From Neobacillus sp. Marseille-Q6967 (GTDB lineage: Bacteria > Bacillota > Bacilli > Bacillales > Cytobacillaceae): DNA of 64,000 nucleotides. The notes beneath the pieces were generated by a model. That model saw only the letters and a program-made list of their open reading frames with translations, had not been told where the DNA came from and searched no databases. The first letter of the stretch is position 1. Each line of letters begins with the position of its first letter. The translations under genes and the position numbers were made by a program. Location: positions 2,333,881 through 2,397,880 of the forward strand of contig NZ_OX267715.1 in assembly GCF_946151075.1 (NCBI RefSeq). Reading direction: 5' to 3'. Below are positions 1 through 8,920 of the stretch, one piece after another.

Positions 1-158
1 TTGTGTTTGTTTCAGATTTACTAACACATTATGACATCAAGGATAAGGTCTTTGTTGTAGAAGTAAACGGAGAAATATTAACCCGTTTGGAACATCAAAG
101 TACTAGATTAGCAGATAAAGATCGAATCGAAATAGTCCATTTTGTAGGAGGCGGTTAA
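1..158 (+). CDS. thiS: Sulfur carrier protein ThiS, C-terminal part (cut by window start)
   Basis: An open frame enters from the left edge and stops with TAA at 156-158. It ends in Val-Gly-Gly-Gly. A C-terminal Gly-Gly is the adenylation and thiocarboxylation site of ubiquitin-like sulfur carriers. The segment with NGEILTR and [12 protein letters not shown] is the usual ThiS end. ThiS delivers sulfur to ThiG for the thiazole ring of thiamin. It sits one base before the thiG start, as in Bacillus thiazole operons. The N-terminal part and any TPP riboswitch lie outside the window. Confidence 0.9.
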   Translation, partial: VFVSDLLTHYDIKDKVFVVEVNGEILTRLEHQSTRLADKDRIEIVHFVGGG

Positions 159-159
159 T

Positions 160-927
160 ATGTTAAAAATAGGTTCATTATCATTTCAATCTCGTTTATT
201 CCTGGGTACTGGAAAGTATCCAAGCTATGAAATACAAAAAGCAGCAGTCGAAGTTTCCGAAGCAGAAATCTTAACGTTTGCAATTAGACGAATGAATATT
301 TTTGAGCCAAGTCAACCTAATTTCTTAGAACAACTCGATACAGATAAGTATACCTTGCTTCCCAATACCGCAGGGGCAAAAACTGCGGCCGAAGCAGTAC
401 GAATTGCAAAATTAGCGAAAGCTTCAGGTCTGTGCGATATGATAAAAGTCGAAGTGATTGGCTGTGATAAAACGTTATTACCAGATCCAATCGAAACCTT
501 GAAGGCAACTGAAGAATTAGTGAAGGAAGGATTTATCGTCCTCCCGTATACATCTGATGATGTTGTTTTAGCGAGAAAACTACAAGAAGCTGGATGTCAC
601 GCCGTTATGCCAGGAGCTTCACCAATTGGTTCTGGTCAAGGTATCATTAATCCAGTAAACCTTCGTTTTATTATAGAACAAGCCACTGTTCCGGTTATTG
701 TTGATGCCGGTATTGGCTCTCCTGCAGATGCCGCTTTGGCAATGGAATTAGGAGCCGATGGGGTTTTATTAAATACAGCGGTTTCAGCTGCAAATGATCC
801 AGTAAAAATGGCAAAAGCAATGAGTTTAGCAATTGAAGCGGGACGATTAGGTTTTGAAGCAGGCCGAATGGAGAAAAAACGGTATGCGACCGCAAGCAGT
901 CCAAAGGAAGGATTGAGTATTGGGTGA
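160..927 (+). CDS. thiG: Thiazole synthase ThiG
   Basis: 255 residues, the normal ThiG length. ThiG condenses deoxyxylulose phosphate, dehydroglycine and ThiS thiocarboxylate into the thiazole phosphate. The Schiff-base lysine is K96 in MIKVEVIG, and the C-terminal phosphate-binding region [10 protein letters not shown]...[12 protein letters not shown] is intact. The start follows an AGGAGGCGGT Shine-Dalgarno that is itself the end of thiS. The stop overlaps the GTG start of thiF (GTGA), so the genes are translationally coupled. Confidence 0.97.
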   Translation: MLKIGSLSFQSRLFLGTGKYPSYEIQKAAVEVSEAEILTFAIRRMNIFEPSQPNFLEQLDTDKYTLLPNTAGAKTAAEAVRIAKLAKASGLCDMIKVEVIGCDKTLLPDPIETLKATEELVKEGFIVLPYTSDDVVLARKLQEAGCHAVMPGASPIGSGQGIINPVNLRFIIEQATVPVIVDAGIGSPADAALAMELGADGVLLNTAVSAANDPVKMAKAMSLAIEAGRLGFEAGRMEKKRYATASSPKEGLSIG

Positions 928-1946
928 ATAATCGGTACTCCCGACAAGAGCTTTTTCCACCAATCGGTAAAGACGGGCAGCAAAAAATTTCAACCAAACA
1001 TGTATTAATCATAGGGGCTGGTGCCCTTGGGTCAGCAAGTGCCGAAGCCCTAGTCCGGGCAGGGATTGGCAAATTAACCATCGTCGATCGCGATTATGTG
1101 GAATGGTCGAATTTACAGAGGCAGCAGTTATACTCGGAGGAAGATGCTGCTAAAAGGCTCCCAAAAGTAATTGCAGCTAAAAATCGCTTAGCTATGATTA
1201 ATTCTTCTGTTAATATTGAGGCTATTATTGCAGATGCTTCTGTATCTGAACTAAAAGAATGGGCTAAAGATGTAGATTTAATGATTGATGCAACAGATAA
1301 TTTCGAAACCAGAATGATGATTAACGATGTATCGCAGATGTTTGAGATTCCGTGGATTTACGGCGCCTGCGTTGCAAGCTATGGAATATCCTACACATTT
1401 ATCCCTGGAAGGACCCCTTGTTTTTCCTGTTTACTGGATAGGGTTCCACTGGGGGGGTTAACCTGTGATACTGCAGGTATTATAGGTCCAGCTGTTAATA
1501 TGGTCGTGTCTTATCAAATAAGTGAAGCATTAAAAATTTTAGCCGGTGACTTAGAATCCTTGCGAGATAAATTAGTTTCTTTTGATTTGTGGAAGAACCA
1601 ATTTAATTCCATAAGAGTAGATAAATTAAAAAAAGAGGATTGTCCTTCTTGTGGGAAGCAACGCTCCTACCCTTATTTGTCGTTTGAAAATCAAACAAAA
1701 ACAGCGGTTTTATGCGGAAGAGATTCGGTGCAAATCCGTCCTTCTTTTCCTACTGTCCGCGATCTGGAAGCATTAGAAAAAGTATTTGTAAATCAAGGTG
1801 GAACAGTGCAGCGGAATCCTTATCTATTGTCTTTTAGTGTAAATTCGAAGCACCGTTTGGTAGTTTTTAAAGATGGAAGAGTTTTAATCCATGGTACAAA
1901 GGATATCTCTGAAGCAAAGGCATTATACCATAGATACCTAGGTTGA
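924..1946 (+). CDS. thiF: ThiF/MoeB-family adenylyltransferase
   Basis: 340 residues, starting at GTG and overlapping thiG by four bases. It is an E1-like enzyme that adenylates the ThiS C-terminal glycine. The Rossmann motif GAGALGS is at 31-37, a CxxC zinc pair at 166/169 is matched by C240/C243, and the candidate catalytic cysteine is C181 in GGLTCDTAG. After about residue 250 there is a short extra C-terminal domain without a clear rhodanese active-site loop. It could also serve MoaD, since ThiF and MoeB are hard to tell apart, but the operon favours ThiF. Confidence 0.93.
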   Translation: MNNRYSRQELFPPIGKDGQQKISTKHVLIIGAGALGSASAEALVRAGIGKLTIVDRDYVEWSNLQRQQLYSEEDAAKRLPKVIAAKNRLAMINSSVNIEAIIADASVSELKEWAKDVDLMIDATDNFETRMMINDVSQMFEIPWIYGACVASYGISYTFIPGRTPCFSCLLDRVPLGGLTCDTAGIIGPAVNMVVSYQISEALKILAGDLESLRDKLVSFDLWKNQFNSIRVDKLKKEDCPSCGKQRSYPYLSFENQTKTAVLCGRDSVQIRPSFPTVRDLEALEKVFVNQGGTVQRNPYLLSFSVNSKHRLVVFKDGRVLIHGTKDISEAKALYHRYLG

Positions 1947-1964
1947 ATTTGCGGAGACTAAGAA

Positions 1965-1997
1965 GAAAAGAAGCAGGAATCTCTCCTGCTTCTTTTC
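1965..1997. terminator. Bidirectional terminator between thiF and the FMN reductase
   Basis: A 13-bp perfect stem (GAAAAGAAGCAGG / CCTGCTTCTTTTC) with a short loop is flanked by A and T tracts, so it can stop both convergent transcripts. Confidence 0.85.
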
Positions 1998-2021
1998 ACT
2001 ATTTTACGGGTGATTATGTAA

Positions 2022-2564
2022 CTATTCTTTTTTACTCCAGTCAATGAATCTATCAGTCACTTCGTCGATGAATTTTAATGTAGCTTCATCGGTTAATCTT
2101 CCGTCTTTAAATTTAGTCAAGCTGTTGTTAACCAATACCTCATTTCCACTAGGAGGTAAAACCCGGGCACTGATTCCAGGACTGGACAAAATTTGACGCA
2201 AGTGTAATTGTGCACGAAGTGTACCCACTTGGCCAGGAGAAGCACCAACAATGAGGATCGGTTTATTTTTTAAAAGAAAATCCACTCGTGAAAGCCAGTC
2301 AAGCGCATTTTTCAATACTCCTGGGACCGACCAGTTATACTCCGGTGTCGCGATTAAAACACCATCAGAATTGAGAATCTGATTTTTGAAACTCTTTACT
2401 TCTTCATTTGGGTTATTTTCATCATCTTGGTTGTAAAACGGCAGCTTCGCAATATTGGCGATTTCAATATCAAGCTTCCCTTTATATCTCTCTTGGAGTG
2501 TTTTTACGAGATTTAAATTAATAGATTCTTCCCTAATACTTCCTACTAAAGCTACGATTTTCAT
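2022..2564 (-). CDS. NADPH-dependent FMN reductase family protein
   Basis: 180 residues with a flavodoxin-like fold. The N-terminal VGSIREESINLNL is the FMN phosphate loop, and PEYNWSVPGVLKNALDW at 74-90 is the family signature around the isoalloxazine. Members reduce flavins, quinones, azo dyes or chromate using NAD(P)H. A clear SD (TTGGAGG, 7-nt spacing) supports the start. It is monocistronic and shares a terminator with thiF. The natural substrate cannot be read from sequence. Chromate transporter genes lie 4 kb away, but no direct link is visible. Confidence 0.88.
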   Translation of the reverse strand: MKIVALVGSIREESINLNLVKTLQERYKGKLDIEIANIAKLPFYNQDDENNPNEEVKSFKNQILNSDGVLIATPEYNWSVPGVLKNALDWLSRVDFLLKNKPILIVGASPGQVGTLRAQLHLRQILSSPGISARVLPPSGNEVLVNNSLTKFKDGRLTDEATLKFIDEVTDRFIDWSKKE

Positions 2565-2700
2565 ACACTTACCTCCAAACTTTTATTTTGTTATAACGGT
2601 AAAAAGCACAAAAGCCCTATCGATAAAGTGCATTTTTACCGTATATTTCCAAATTCAATTATATCTAAACTTTCAAAACTTAACTAAAATTTTGCTTGAA

Positions 2701-3060
2701 TCAATGAGTTTCTTCGTGACTAAAGGATAAGCTGAGGTTCTTTAATGTATGAAGTCTTGCCGTAATCAGGAATAAATCATAGTAGTTATTTTTTACGTAC
2801 TCATCAATAATGCTCATCCCTCGGTTAAATTGATCCACTAAATAATAGGTGTACTTTGCATCCCAATCAAACTGGTTAATTCTGATAAGTTCATCTGCAA
2901 TGATTTGAAACTTAAAATCTTCCATAATAAGTTTTATTTGATACAATTTTTCTGAATGAATTCGGAAGTCATTTTTATTTTCATGGCTTTTCTGAACAAA
3001 TTTGATTAAACCATTTATATTTTCAGCCAACAAAATTGCTTTTTGCATCTGGAAGTTCAT
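2701..3060 (-). CDS. Conserved-looking hypothetical protein, 119 aa
   Basis: I do not recognise this protein. It has 119 residues, is cytosolic (no signal or membrane segment), is rich in Lys, Asn, Phe and Tyr, and is predicted mainly helical. A GGAG Shine-Dalgarno lies about 8 nt before the ATG. It stands alone, 76 bp after (in its reading direction) the end of the PBP gene. No catalytic motif is visible. Confidence 0.65.
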   Translation of the reverse strand: MNFQMQKAILLAENINGLIKFVQKSHENKNDFRIHSEKLYQIKLIMEDFKFQIIADELIRINQFDWDAKYTYYLVDQFNRGMSIIDEYVKNNYYDLFLITARLHTLKNLSLSFSHEETH

Positions 3061-3136
3061 TTCCCCAACTCCTCATTTCATTTCTAAGAAGAGTGTATGA
3101 TTTGGGGCATTCGTCTAATACCATCAATATGGTTGA

Positions 3137-5095
3137 CTATTTATTCTCGAAATAAAAATCAAGAACTCTTTTCCCAATGGTTTTATTAATTCCACTACTG
3201 TCATTTTCAACATTCGGAACCACAACTGAAATAGCAACTTCTGGATTTTCATACGGGGCATAGCCAACTAATGTTAAGTTATAGTTATAGCCTCCATTTC
3301 TATCTAAAACTTGAGCCGTACCGGTTTTACCGGCTGGATTATAGGAAGCCCCCTTAAAGGTCGATGCAGCAGTTCCTTGGTTTCCATTCATGACGAGCCG
3401 GAATCCTTCCTGTACCCGTTCAATATAGGAGATGCCCATATCCACTGTGTTTAGTACATTAGTTTCGAATTCTTCAATGACTTCTCCAGGCTCTCCGGTT
3501 TCATTGTTTGGTTCACGAACTTCCTTCATAAAATGCGGTTGAACCCGCTTTCCGTCATTTGCGATTGTTGACACATATTGAACCAGCTGAAGTGGAGTGT
3601 ACGTATCAAATTGGCCAATAGCAAAATCCATTAAATTCCCTAGTTTTTGTACCCCTCCATTGTAACCTGTTGCTTCATTTGGTAAATCTATTTCCGTTTC
3701 AACCCCAAGCCCAAATTGGCCAAAATACTTTCTCATCATGTCATAAGCCTTCTTTGGATCTTTAAATCCTAATTTCTTGGCATAATCATAGTCTCCTATT
3801 TTCATAGCAATATGAAACATATAAACATTTGATGATCTTTCCAGTGCAGTTAGATCATTAATTGTCCCCATGTTCACATATGATTTTTTTATCGGTGTTC
3901 CACTAATTTTAATTGGGGCATCCAAAATGGTATCCCCAGGAGAAATCACTCCTGTTTCATACCCTGTTAAAACTGTGGCTCCCTTCACTGCCGAACCCAT
4001 CGCATATGAGTTATAAAATGTTCCGAATAGCTCATCTGTTATACCTGTTTCAGTTTCCTTTTTACCTGATATTGCTAAAATTTCACCTGTTTTAGGATTA
4101 CTCATAACTACATAAGCACTATTTGCACCTGTGTCCTGTTTCAATTCTTCTTCAATGATATTTTCAAGTTGTTGTTGTAATTGTAAATCAACTGTCAAAA
4201 TCAAATCTTTGCCGGGTTCCCCTGTAGTTACCTCTACGTTTGAAATGGTACCTGTAATATCTTCAATATAGGTTTGTTTTTCTTTGATTCCGCGAAGCAC
4301 TTCCTCGTATTGCTGCTCAAGGAAGCTTATTCCAACCATATCACTTAATTCATAGCCTGTACTTTTATAGGATTCTGCTTCTTCTTCCGGAATAGGTCCG
4401 ACGTTGCCAAATAGCTGGCGAAGGGTATCACCGTAGACATATTTACGTTCTGAATCAACTTTCACCTCTACTCCGGGGAGTTCCTCTAAATGTTCATTCA
4501 CAAAGGCTATTTCTTCTACAGATAGTCCTGTTTTGATCCGTTTGGCAGAAGAAGAGTCTACATCCATTTCTCTCTTAACGGCCAGTACTTGCATTTCATC
4601 ATCTGTAATACTTTTTAGTTCTTCTTCTGTAATTCGTTCGAGAATCAGTTGGTACTCTTCCGTGTCATCTAATTCCTTTTGTTCCTTTTCCGTTAGCTTT
4701 GCGTAAGCTTCCTCTTTTCTCGTTAAAATCCAATAATCTTTTTTATCCCTTTCTGTTACTTTTTCAGTACTCACATCAATAATCTCCGACAGTTTTTTGG
4801 CTAATTGGAGCCTGTCCTGCTGGGTGTCTTCGTTGGAAGGATTCGCATAGGTTAACGTATAGATAGGCTCATTTTCAACCAGAACATTCCCATTACGGTC
4901 ATAGATTTTTCCCCGAGGAGTATTCCAAGAATAGACCGTTTTTGTGGTTTTTTCGCTCTCTGCCCTATATTCCTCTCCTTGTACGATTTGTATTGTACCT
5001 AGCCGAATGATCAAAATGGAAAATAACAAAAAGACAATAATGAAGAGAATGTTCAACCGAGAATGGAGTATTTTATTTCTCTTCTTCTCTACCAT
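3137..5095 (-). CDS. Class B penicillin-binding protein (PbpA/PbpH-like transpeptidase)
   Basis: 652 residues. One N-terminal membrane anchor (about 13-32) is followed by a PBP-dimer/pedestal region with the RGKIYDRNG motif (71-79) and a C-terminal transpeptidase domain. All three active-site motifs are present: SAVK with nucleophile S368, SSN at 421-423, and KTGT at 590-593. The enzyme crosslinks peptidoglycan at the outer face of the membrane. The text around the active site resembles the elongasome PBPs of Bacillus (PbpA/PbpH), although it is shorter than those (about 700 residues). It carries no PASTA domain, so it is not SpoVD or Pbp2B. A terminator-like hairpin sits only about 30 bp before its start codon. 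Confidence 0.9.
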   Translation of the reverse strand: MVEKKRNKILHSRLNILFIIVFLLFSILIIRLGTIQIVQGEEYRAESEKTTKTVYSWNTPRGKIYDRNGNVLVENEPIYTLTYANPSNEDTQQDRLQLAKKLSEIIDVSTEKVTERDKKDYWILTRKEEAYAKLTEKEQKELDDTEEYQLILERITEEELKSITDDEMQVLAVKREMDVDSSSAKRIKTGLSVEEIAFVNEHLEELPGVEVKVDSERKYVYGDTLRQLFGNVGPIPEEEAESYKSTGYELSDMVGISFLEQQYEEVLRGIKEKQTYIEDITGTISNVEVTTGEPGKDLILTVDLQLQQQLENIIEEELKQDTGANSAYVVMSNPKTGEILAISGKKETETGITDELFGTFYNSYAMGSAVKGATVLTGYETGVISPGDTILDAPIKISGTPIKKSYVNMGTINDLTALERSSNVYMFHIAMKIGDYDYAKKLGFKDPKKAYDMMRKYFGQFGLGVETEIDLPNEATGYNGGVQKLGNLMDFAIGQFDTYTPLQLVQYVSTIANDGKRVQPHFMKEVREPNNETGEPGEVIEEFETNVLNTVDMGISYIERVQEGFRLVMNGNQGTAASTFKGASYNPAGKTGTAQVLDRNGGYNYNLTLVGYAPYENPEVAISVVVPNVENDSSGINKTIGKRVLDFYFENK

Positions 5096-5123
5096 TCCTT
5101 TGATTTCTCCTTTCTTTATACGA

Positions 5124-5152
5124 TAAAAAGGGAGCTGGAATAGCTAGCTCCC
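5124..5152 (-). terminator. Terminator hairpin in the leader of the PBP gene
   Basis: On the minus strand GGGAGCT pairs with AGCTCCC and is followed directly by TTTTT. It ends 29 bp upstream of the PBP start codon, leaving almost no room for a promoter between hairpin and Shine-Dalgarno. It either stops read-through from upstream or works as an attenuator. Confidence 0.7.
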
Positions 5153-5332
5153 TCATTAGTTTGGGGATTTCTTTTGTATTAAACATGATAACGCAAAGAT
5201 ATGAAAAAATTATTAATAAAACTGTAATAGACCTGAAACCTTTGAAAGCTATGTTTATAGTGGAGGGATTTATACAAGCGAGTTTAGTGGTGGGAAATTC
5301 AGGGGGACTAAATGGATTGATTATCATTTTGA

Positions 5333-5757
5333 TTGGCTATCTTATTTTTCTACTCTTTAACATTTGGGTAGCCTATGCGGGTCTATTGGCTACCTTATTC
5401 TTCTATTCCATAACATTTGGGTAGCTTATCGAGTCTATTGGCTACCGTATTTTTCTACTCCATAACATTTGGGTAGCCTATGCGGGTCTATTGGCTACCG
5501 TATCCTTCTACTCCATAACATTTAGGTGGCCTATCGAGTCTATTGGCTACCGTATTTTTCTACTCCATAACATTTGGGTAGCCTATCGAGTCTATTGGCT
5601 ACCTTATTCTTCTATTCCATAAATTTAGGTAGCCTATCGAGTCTATTGGCTACCTTATTCTTCTATTCCATAACATTTTGGTAGCCTATCGAGCCTATTG
5701 GCGACCTTATCCTTCTATAGGAAAACATTTGGGTAGCCAACGAGTGTTGGCTACCCA
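5333..5757. repeat. ~52-bp tandem array, each unit encoding a hairpin (about 8 units)
   Basis: TTGGCTA recurs at 5333, 5386, 5439, 5491, 5543, 5595, 5646 and 5698 (there as TTGGCGA) and TTGGCTA again at 5747, so the period is 49-53 bp, mostly 52. Every unit holds GGTAGCC...GGCTACC arms around a spacer such as TATCGAGTCTATT, joined by a pyrimidine-rich linker. Unit differences are mostly point changes (TATGCGGG versus TATCGAG). It fills the gap between the PBP leader and the secreted repeat protein. There are no cas genes and no unique spacers, so this is not CRISPR. Confidence 0.93.
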
Positions 5758-5763
5758 ATTTTT
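5731..5763. terminator. Terminal perfect hairpin of the array
   Basis: GGGTAGCCAAC and GTTGGCTACCC form an 11-bp perfect stem with a GAGT loop, followed on the plus strand by a T tract. The last array unit has thus become a good terminator. It lies just 3' of the secreted protein gene. Confidence 0.7.
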
Positions 5764-5771
5764 CCTTTTGG

Positions 5772-6404
5772 TCAATTAAAGAAACGAAACTTACCTTCTC
5801 TGGATGGAAAAAGATTTAATTCTTTTACTTTGTCGGCATGGTTAGTCATGATTTCCTTAAATAGTTCGTCAGAGGCCTTATTTTTTGTTTCTATACCCAA
5901 CTTTTCTGCAGCTTGAAATATTCTTTTATCCCTGACTTCATGGGCTAGTTGGTGAGAATCCTTATTATCAGTGGAAATCCCCAATTCTTTTGCTTCTTTT
6001 TTAATTTTAGCATCACGTACTTCGTGGGCTAAATCCTTTAATTCTTTGCCTTCAGCCGCTATCCCCAGCTCCTTGGCGTCATTTTTTATTTCTGTTTCAA
6101 AGACTTCTTTTGCTAAAGTATCAATGTCTTTCCCTTTGGTTTCAATCCCCAGTGCCTCAGCCTTCTTTTTTATCATCGCTTCCCTAACTTCCTTAGCAAG
6201 GGTCTCAGTATCTTTCCCATCTGTTTCGATCCCCATCGATTCTGCCTGTTTTTTAATAAACTCAGGATTGTGTTTGAAATGAGCTCTTCCATGGACCTCT
6301 GAAGACTTAACTTGTGTGTTTTCCTCTGTGGCTGCATACACCTGGAATGACCCCATCAAACCAAACAATAAAGCCATCACACAAAAAATAGACATCCTTT
6401 TCAT
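5772..6404 (-). CDS. Secreted protein with five 28-residue helical repeats
   Basis: 210 residues. A Sec signal peptide ends near VYA-A (about residue 24). Five consecutive repeats of 28 residues follow (about 49-76, 77-104, 105-132, 133-160, 161-188), with consensus xIKKxAExLGIETxGKDxxxLAKEVREx. Each looks like a helix-turn-helix hairpin. No cysteines, enzymatic motifs or membrane segments follow. The SD is good (AGGAGG). Function unknown; the repeats suggest a binding or structural role outside the membrane. The 84-bp unit shows internal duplication. Confidence 0.85.
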   Translation of the reverse strand: MKRMSIFCVMALLFGLMGSFQVYAATEENTQVKSSEVHGRAHFKHNPEFIKKQAESMGIETDGKDTETLAKEVREAMIKKKAEALGIETKGKDIDTLAKEVFETEIKNDAKELGIAAEGKELKDLAHEVRDAKIKKEAKELGISTDNKDSHQLAHEVRDKRIFQAAEKLGIETKNKASDELFKEIMTNHADKVKELNLFPSREGKFRFFN

Positions 6405-6524
6405 CTTGTAACTTCCTCCTAAAAAATGGTTTAGGTATTACAGATGATAGGATGTCCATTAAATGTTTCCAACTTATGAACAGAATGTAAAATATTGTAA
6501 TTATCTAATCCCTTATAAATTTGT

Positions 6525-7064
6525 TTATGAATATATTGCTGCTCCCAAAATACCAGACATAAGAATGACTAAGGCAGGATGTAAACGAAGCTTTACTAAA
6601 GCAAATAGTGATAATAAAAATATCAATACAAGACTAAAAGAGTACCACGATATTGAATCCACTAAGTGATTGCTGATCGCGAATTTAATCGCTGCATAAC
6701 CGATTAAACCCGTAATAATCGGCCGTAATCCATAAAAAGCTGATTCGACATACTTATTTTTATTCATTCGATAGAAAAAGATTGAAATAATAATAACGAG
6801 AAATAATGACGGGACCACCATACCTAAACCGGCTGTAATAGCTCCTGAAATTCCTTGAACTTGATACCCTACCAAAATAGCACTATTTGTGGCTATGGGC
6901 CCTGGTGACATGCTGGCAATCGCAATGACATCCGTAAACTGGTGTGTAGTCATCCAGCCGTTTTTTATGACCTCTATCTCAATCATCGGGATGATTGCAT
7001 ACCCGCCGCCAAACGAGACCAAACCTATTAATAAAAACATCCAGAATAATTCTAATAGTATCAT
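6525..7064 (-). CDS. Chromate transporter subunit (CHR domain), second gene
   Basis: 179 residues with about five to six hydrophobic helices. The CHR signature FxxxGLVSFGGGYAIIPMI near the N-terminus and the SMSPGPIATNSA motif are present. Short CHR proteins work as pairs of half-size subunits, and the partner is encoded immediately upstream (one base between stop and start). The pair is expected to move chromate or sulfate across the membrane. Confidence 0.9.
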   Translation of the reverse strand: MILLELFWMFLLIGLVSFGGGYAIIPMIEIEVIKNGWMTTHQFTDVIAIASMSPGPIATNSAILVGYQVQGISGAITAGLGMVVPSLFLVIIISIFFYRMNKNKYVESAFYGLRPIITGLIGYAAIKFAISNHLVDSISWYSFSLVLIFLLSLFALVKLRLHPALVILMSGILGAAIYS

Positions 7065-7065
7065 G

Positions 7066-7692
7066 TCAAATGCCCTCTCCCATAAACCATTCTAATTCAT
7101 CTGTAGAAGGGTATTTTACTTTTTCTGTTTTACTAGGTTTACCTATATATTGTTTTACCTTAACTACAGAGATACCTAATAGTATTCCAGATAAAATGAT
7201 TAATACAGGATGTATTGGGGAGAAAAATAAAATAGCCATTGATCCAAATGAAATGAGTAGAGTTGTTTTATCAACAATTGCTGATTTACCAAGCAAGTAG
7301 CCCGCATAAACAATAAGGGCGACAATCGTTGCACGAATTGCCTCAAGGGCTGCCTCAATTTTGGGGTTGTTCTGAATCTGTAGAAAAATAATACTAAGGG
7401 CAACGACGATTAGAAAAGTTGGTAAAAATACACCGATCAATGCTGCAATGGCCCCCTTAATACCACCTATTTTATAGCCGATAAAGGTAGATGAATTAAT
7501 TGCTATGGCTCCGGGGATGGAGCCTGCTATGGCAAACACATCTGTTATCTCCTCTGTTTTTACCCACTTCTTTTTATCAACAACTTCTTTTTCAATAATC
7601 GGGATCATCGCATATCCCCCACCAAAGGTGATGGGTCCAATTTTAAAAAAGGTCCAAAAGATCTGAAATAACTTCATCCATTCTTCCTTCAT
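7066..7692 (-). CDS. Chromate transporter subunit (CHR domain), first gene
   Basis: 208 residues, a membrane protein with the CHR motif FKIGPITFGGGYAMIPIIEKEV and the paired IAGSIPGAIAINSSTF motif. It is paralogous to the downstream 179-residue protein. Together they correspond to the two halves of a full-length ChrA. The polar C-terminal tail is longer than in the partner. The two genes form an operon of their own. Confidence 0.9.
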   Translation of the reverse strand: MKEEWMKLFQIFWTFFKIGPITFGGGYAMIPIIEKEVVDKKKWVKTEEITDVFAIAGSIPGAIAINSSTFIGYKIGGIKGAIAALIGVFLPTFLIVVALSIIFLQIQNNPKIEAALEAIRATIVALIVYAGYLLGKSAIVDKTTLLISFGSMAILFFSPIHPVLIILSGILLGISVVKVKQYIGKPSKTEKVKYPSTDELEWFMGEGI

Positions 7693-7844
7693 ACTTCCGT
7701 ATCCTCCTTTTCTAAAAGTTCATATGATAAATATTTAGTGGTATTCATGTTCTTATCTACAACGATAACATGGAAAAGGAGGAAGCGATATTGCAACAAA
7801 TGCATAGGATATAACAGATTGTTATGATGATGAAATAATGAATC

Positions 7845-7885
7845 AAAAAAAGAGATAAATAGCTATTATAGCTCCTTACCTCTTT
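7845..7885 (-). terminator. Terminator after the ROK kinase gene
   Basis: AAAGAG and CTCTTT arms enclose an inner AGCTATAATAGCT palindrome, and a T run follows on the minus strand, just past the ROK stop codon. Confidence 0.6.
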
Positions 7886-7901
7886 AAATGAATTGATAAA
7901 C

Positions 7902-8801
7902 TTAAAACCTTTTTTCTTTGCTAACAAAGAAATGATATAGGGCTCCAAATAAATTGGCATCATTTCTAAATTCGCAAGATACAACATTTGGCAATGCCAT
8001 GTGCATAGGATTTTCCTTTTTTATTTCATCTATAGCCCACTTAATTCGTTCCAATAATATAGGCTGGACACTGATTCCCCCGCCAATTGCAAAGATTTCG
8101 GGATCAAGAATATACTGTAAATTAAGAATTTGAGCGGCTATGTGAATACAATACTCGTCAAAAACTTCCATCGCTTCCTCGTCATTTTTGTTAATAAATT
8201 CAAATACAGCTTCCCCATCTGATGGATCTTCAAGCTGCTTCCTTTCGGCAATTGTACGAACCATTACTACCGCAGAGCCATCATACCCAAAATAGCTGGC
8301 CTTTCTAGTAACCGGGTCTATTTGATCCATGACATAACTCAATTCCCCAGCAGACATGTTAATCCCTCTGTGAATCTTTCCATCTATGATAATGCCTCCG
8401 CCTACACCGGTACCCAGGACCATAACAACGGCATCTTTAGCTCCTTTTACACTTCCAAGCCATAATTCGGCAAGAGCGGCACACTTTCCGTCATTTTCAA
8501 TTGATACTTCTTTTCCATACTTTTCCTCAATGATTTTAGCCAAATTCACTTCATGTAAAAATCGGAAAGAACCTCCGTGATAAATGGTACCTGTTTCAAT
8601 ATCAATTGTACCTGGGCAGCTAATAGCAATCCCTTTTATAGAGGTTAAATCCTGCTCTTCGATGATAGAAAAAAGCATTTGTTCGAAATCAGCTAAATTC
8701 GTTCTTGGTGCCGTCTTTTTATTTTTTACTGTTATATTTCCTGCAGAATCCATTAGTGCATACTTAGCAAAGGTCCCTCCAATATCTATGACTAAATACA
8801 T
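7902..8801 (-). CDS. ROK-family sugar kinase, zinc-less type
   Basis: 299 residues. The ATP phosphate motif DIGGT is at 6-10 and the second glycine-rich ATP motif is LGTGVGGGIIIDGKI. The ROK zinc signature (GHxxxxxxxxxCxCGxxGCxE) is missing: the equivalent place reads NMSAGELSYVMDQIDPVTRKASYFGYDGS. Such zinc-less ROK proteins include beta-glucoside kinases that phosphorylate cellobiose-type sugars. There is no HTH, so it is a kinase and not a NagC/XylR repressor. The start has a GGGGGT SD. It is divergent from a LysR gene. Substrate unknown. Confidence 0.88.
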   Translation of the reverse strand: MYLVIDIGGTFAKYALMDSAGNITVKNKKTAPRTNLADFEQMLFSIIEEQDLTSIKGIAISCPGTIDIETGTIYHGGSFRFLHEVNLAKIIEEKYGKEVSIENDGKCAALAELWLGSVKGAKDAVVMVLGTGVGGGIIIDGKIHRGINMSAGELSYVMDQIDPVTRKASYFGYDGSAVVMVRTIAERKQLEDPSDGEAVFEFINKNDEEAMEVFDEYCIHIAAQILNLQYILDPEIFAIGGGISVQPILLERIKWAIDEIKKENPMHMALPNVVSCEFRNDANLFGALYHFFVSKEKRF

Positions 8802-8920
8802 ATTAAACCCCCATTTAAATGATTATTAGCTTCATCTTTTAGTATAATTATATAGAATTGTAAAATATTTTCTATAATATCTGACACTTTTATTTCATTT
8901 AAATAAGGTGAGGTGAAGAA

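Noticed and set aside
5161-5424. 87-aa open frame with hydrophobic C-terminus running into the 52-bp array
   Set aside because: It starts at TTG without a Shine-Dalgarno, overlaps an open frame on the other strand and its hydrophobic end is made by the repeats.
5333-5757. CRISPR-like array
   Set aside because: The units repeat as a whole; there are no unique spacers and no cas genes in the window.
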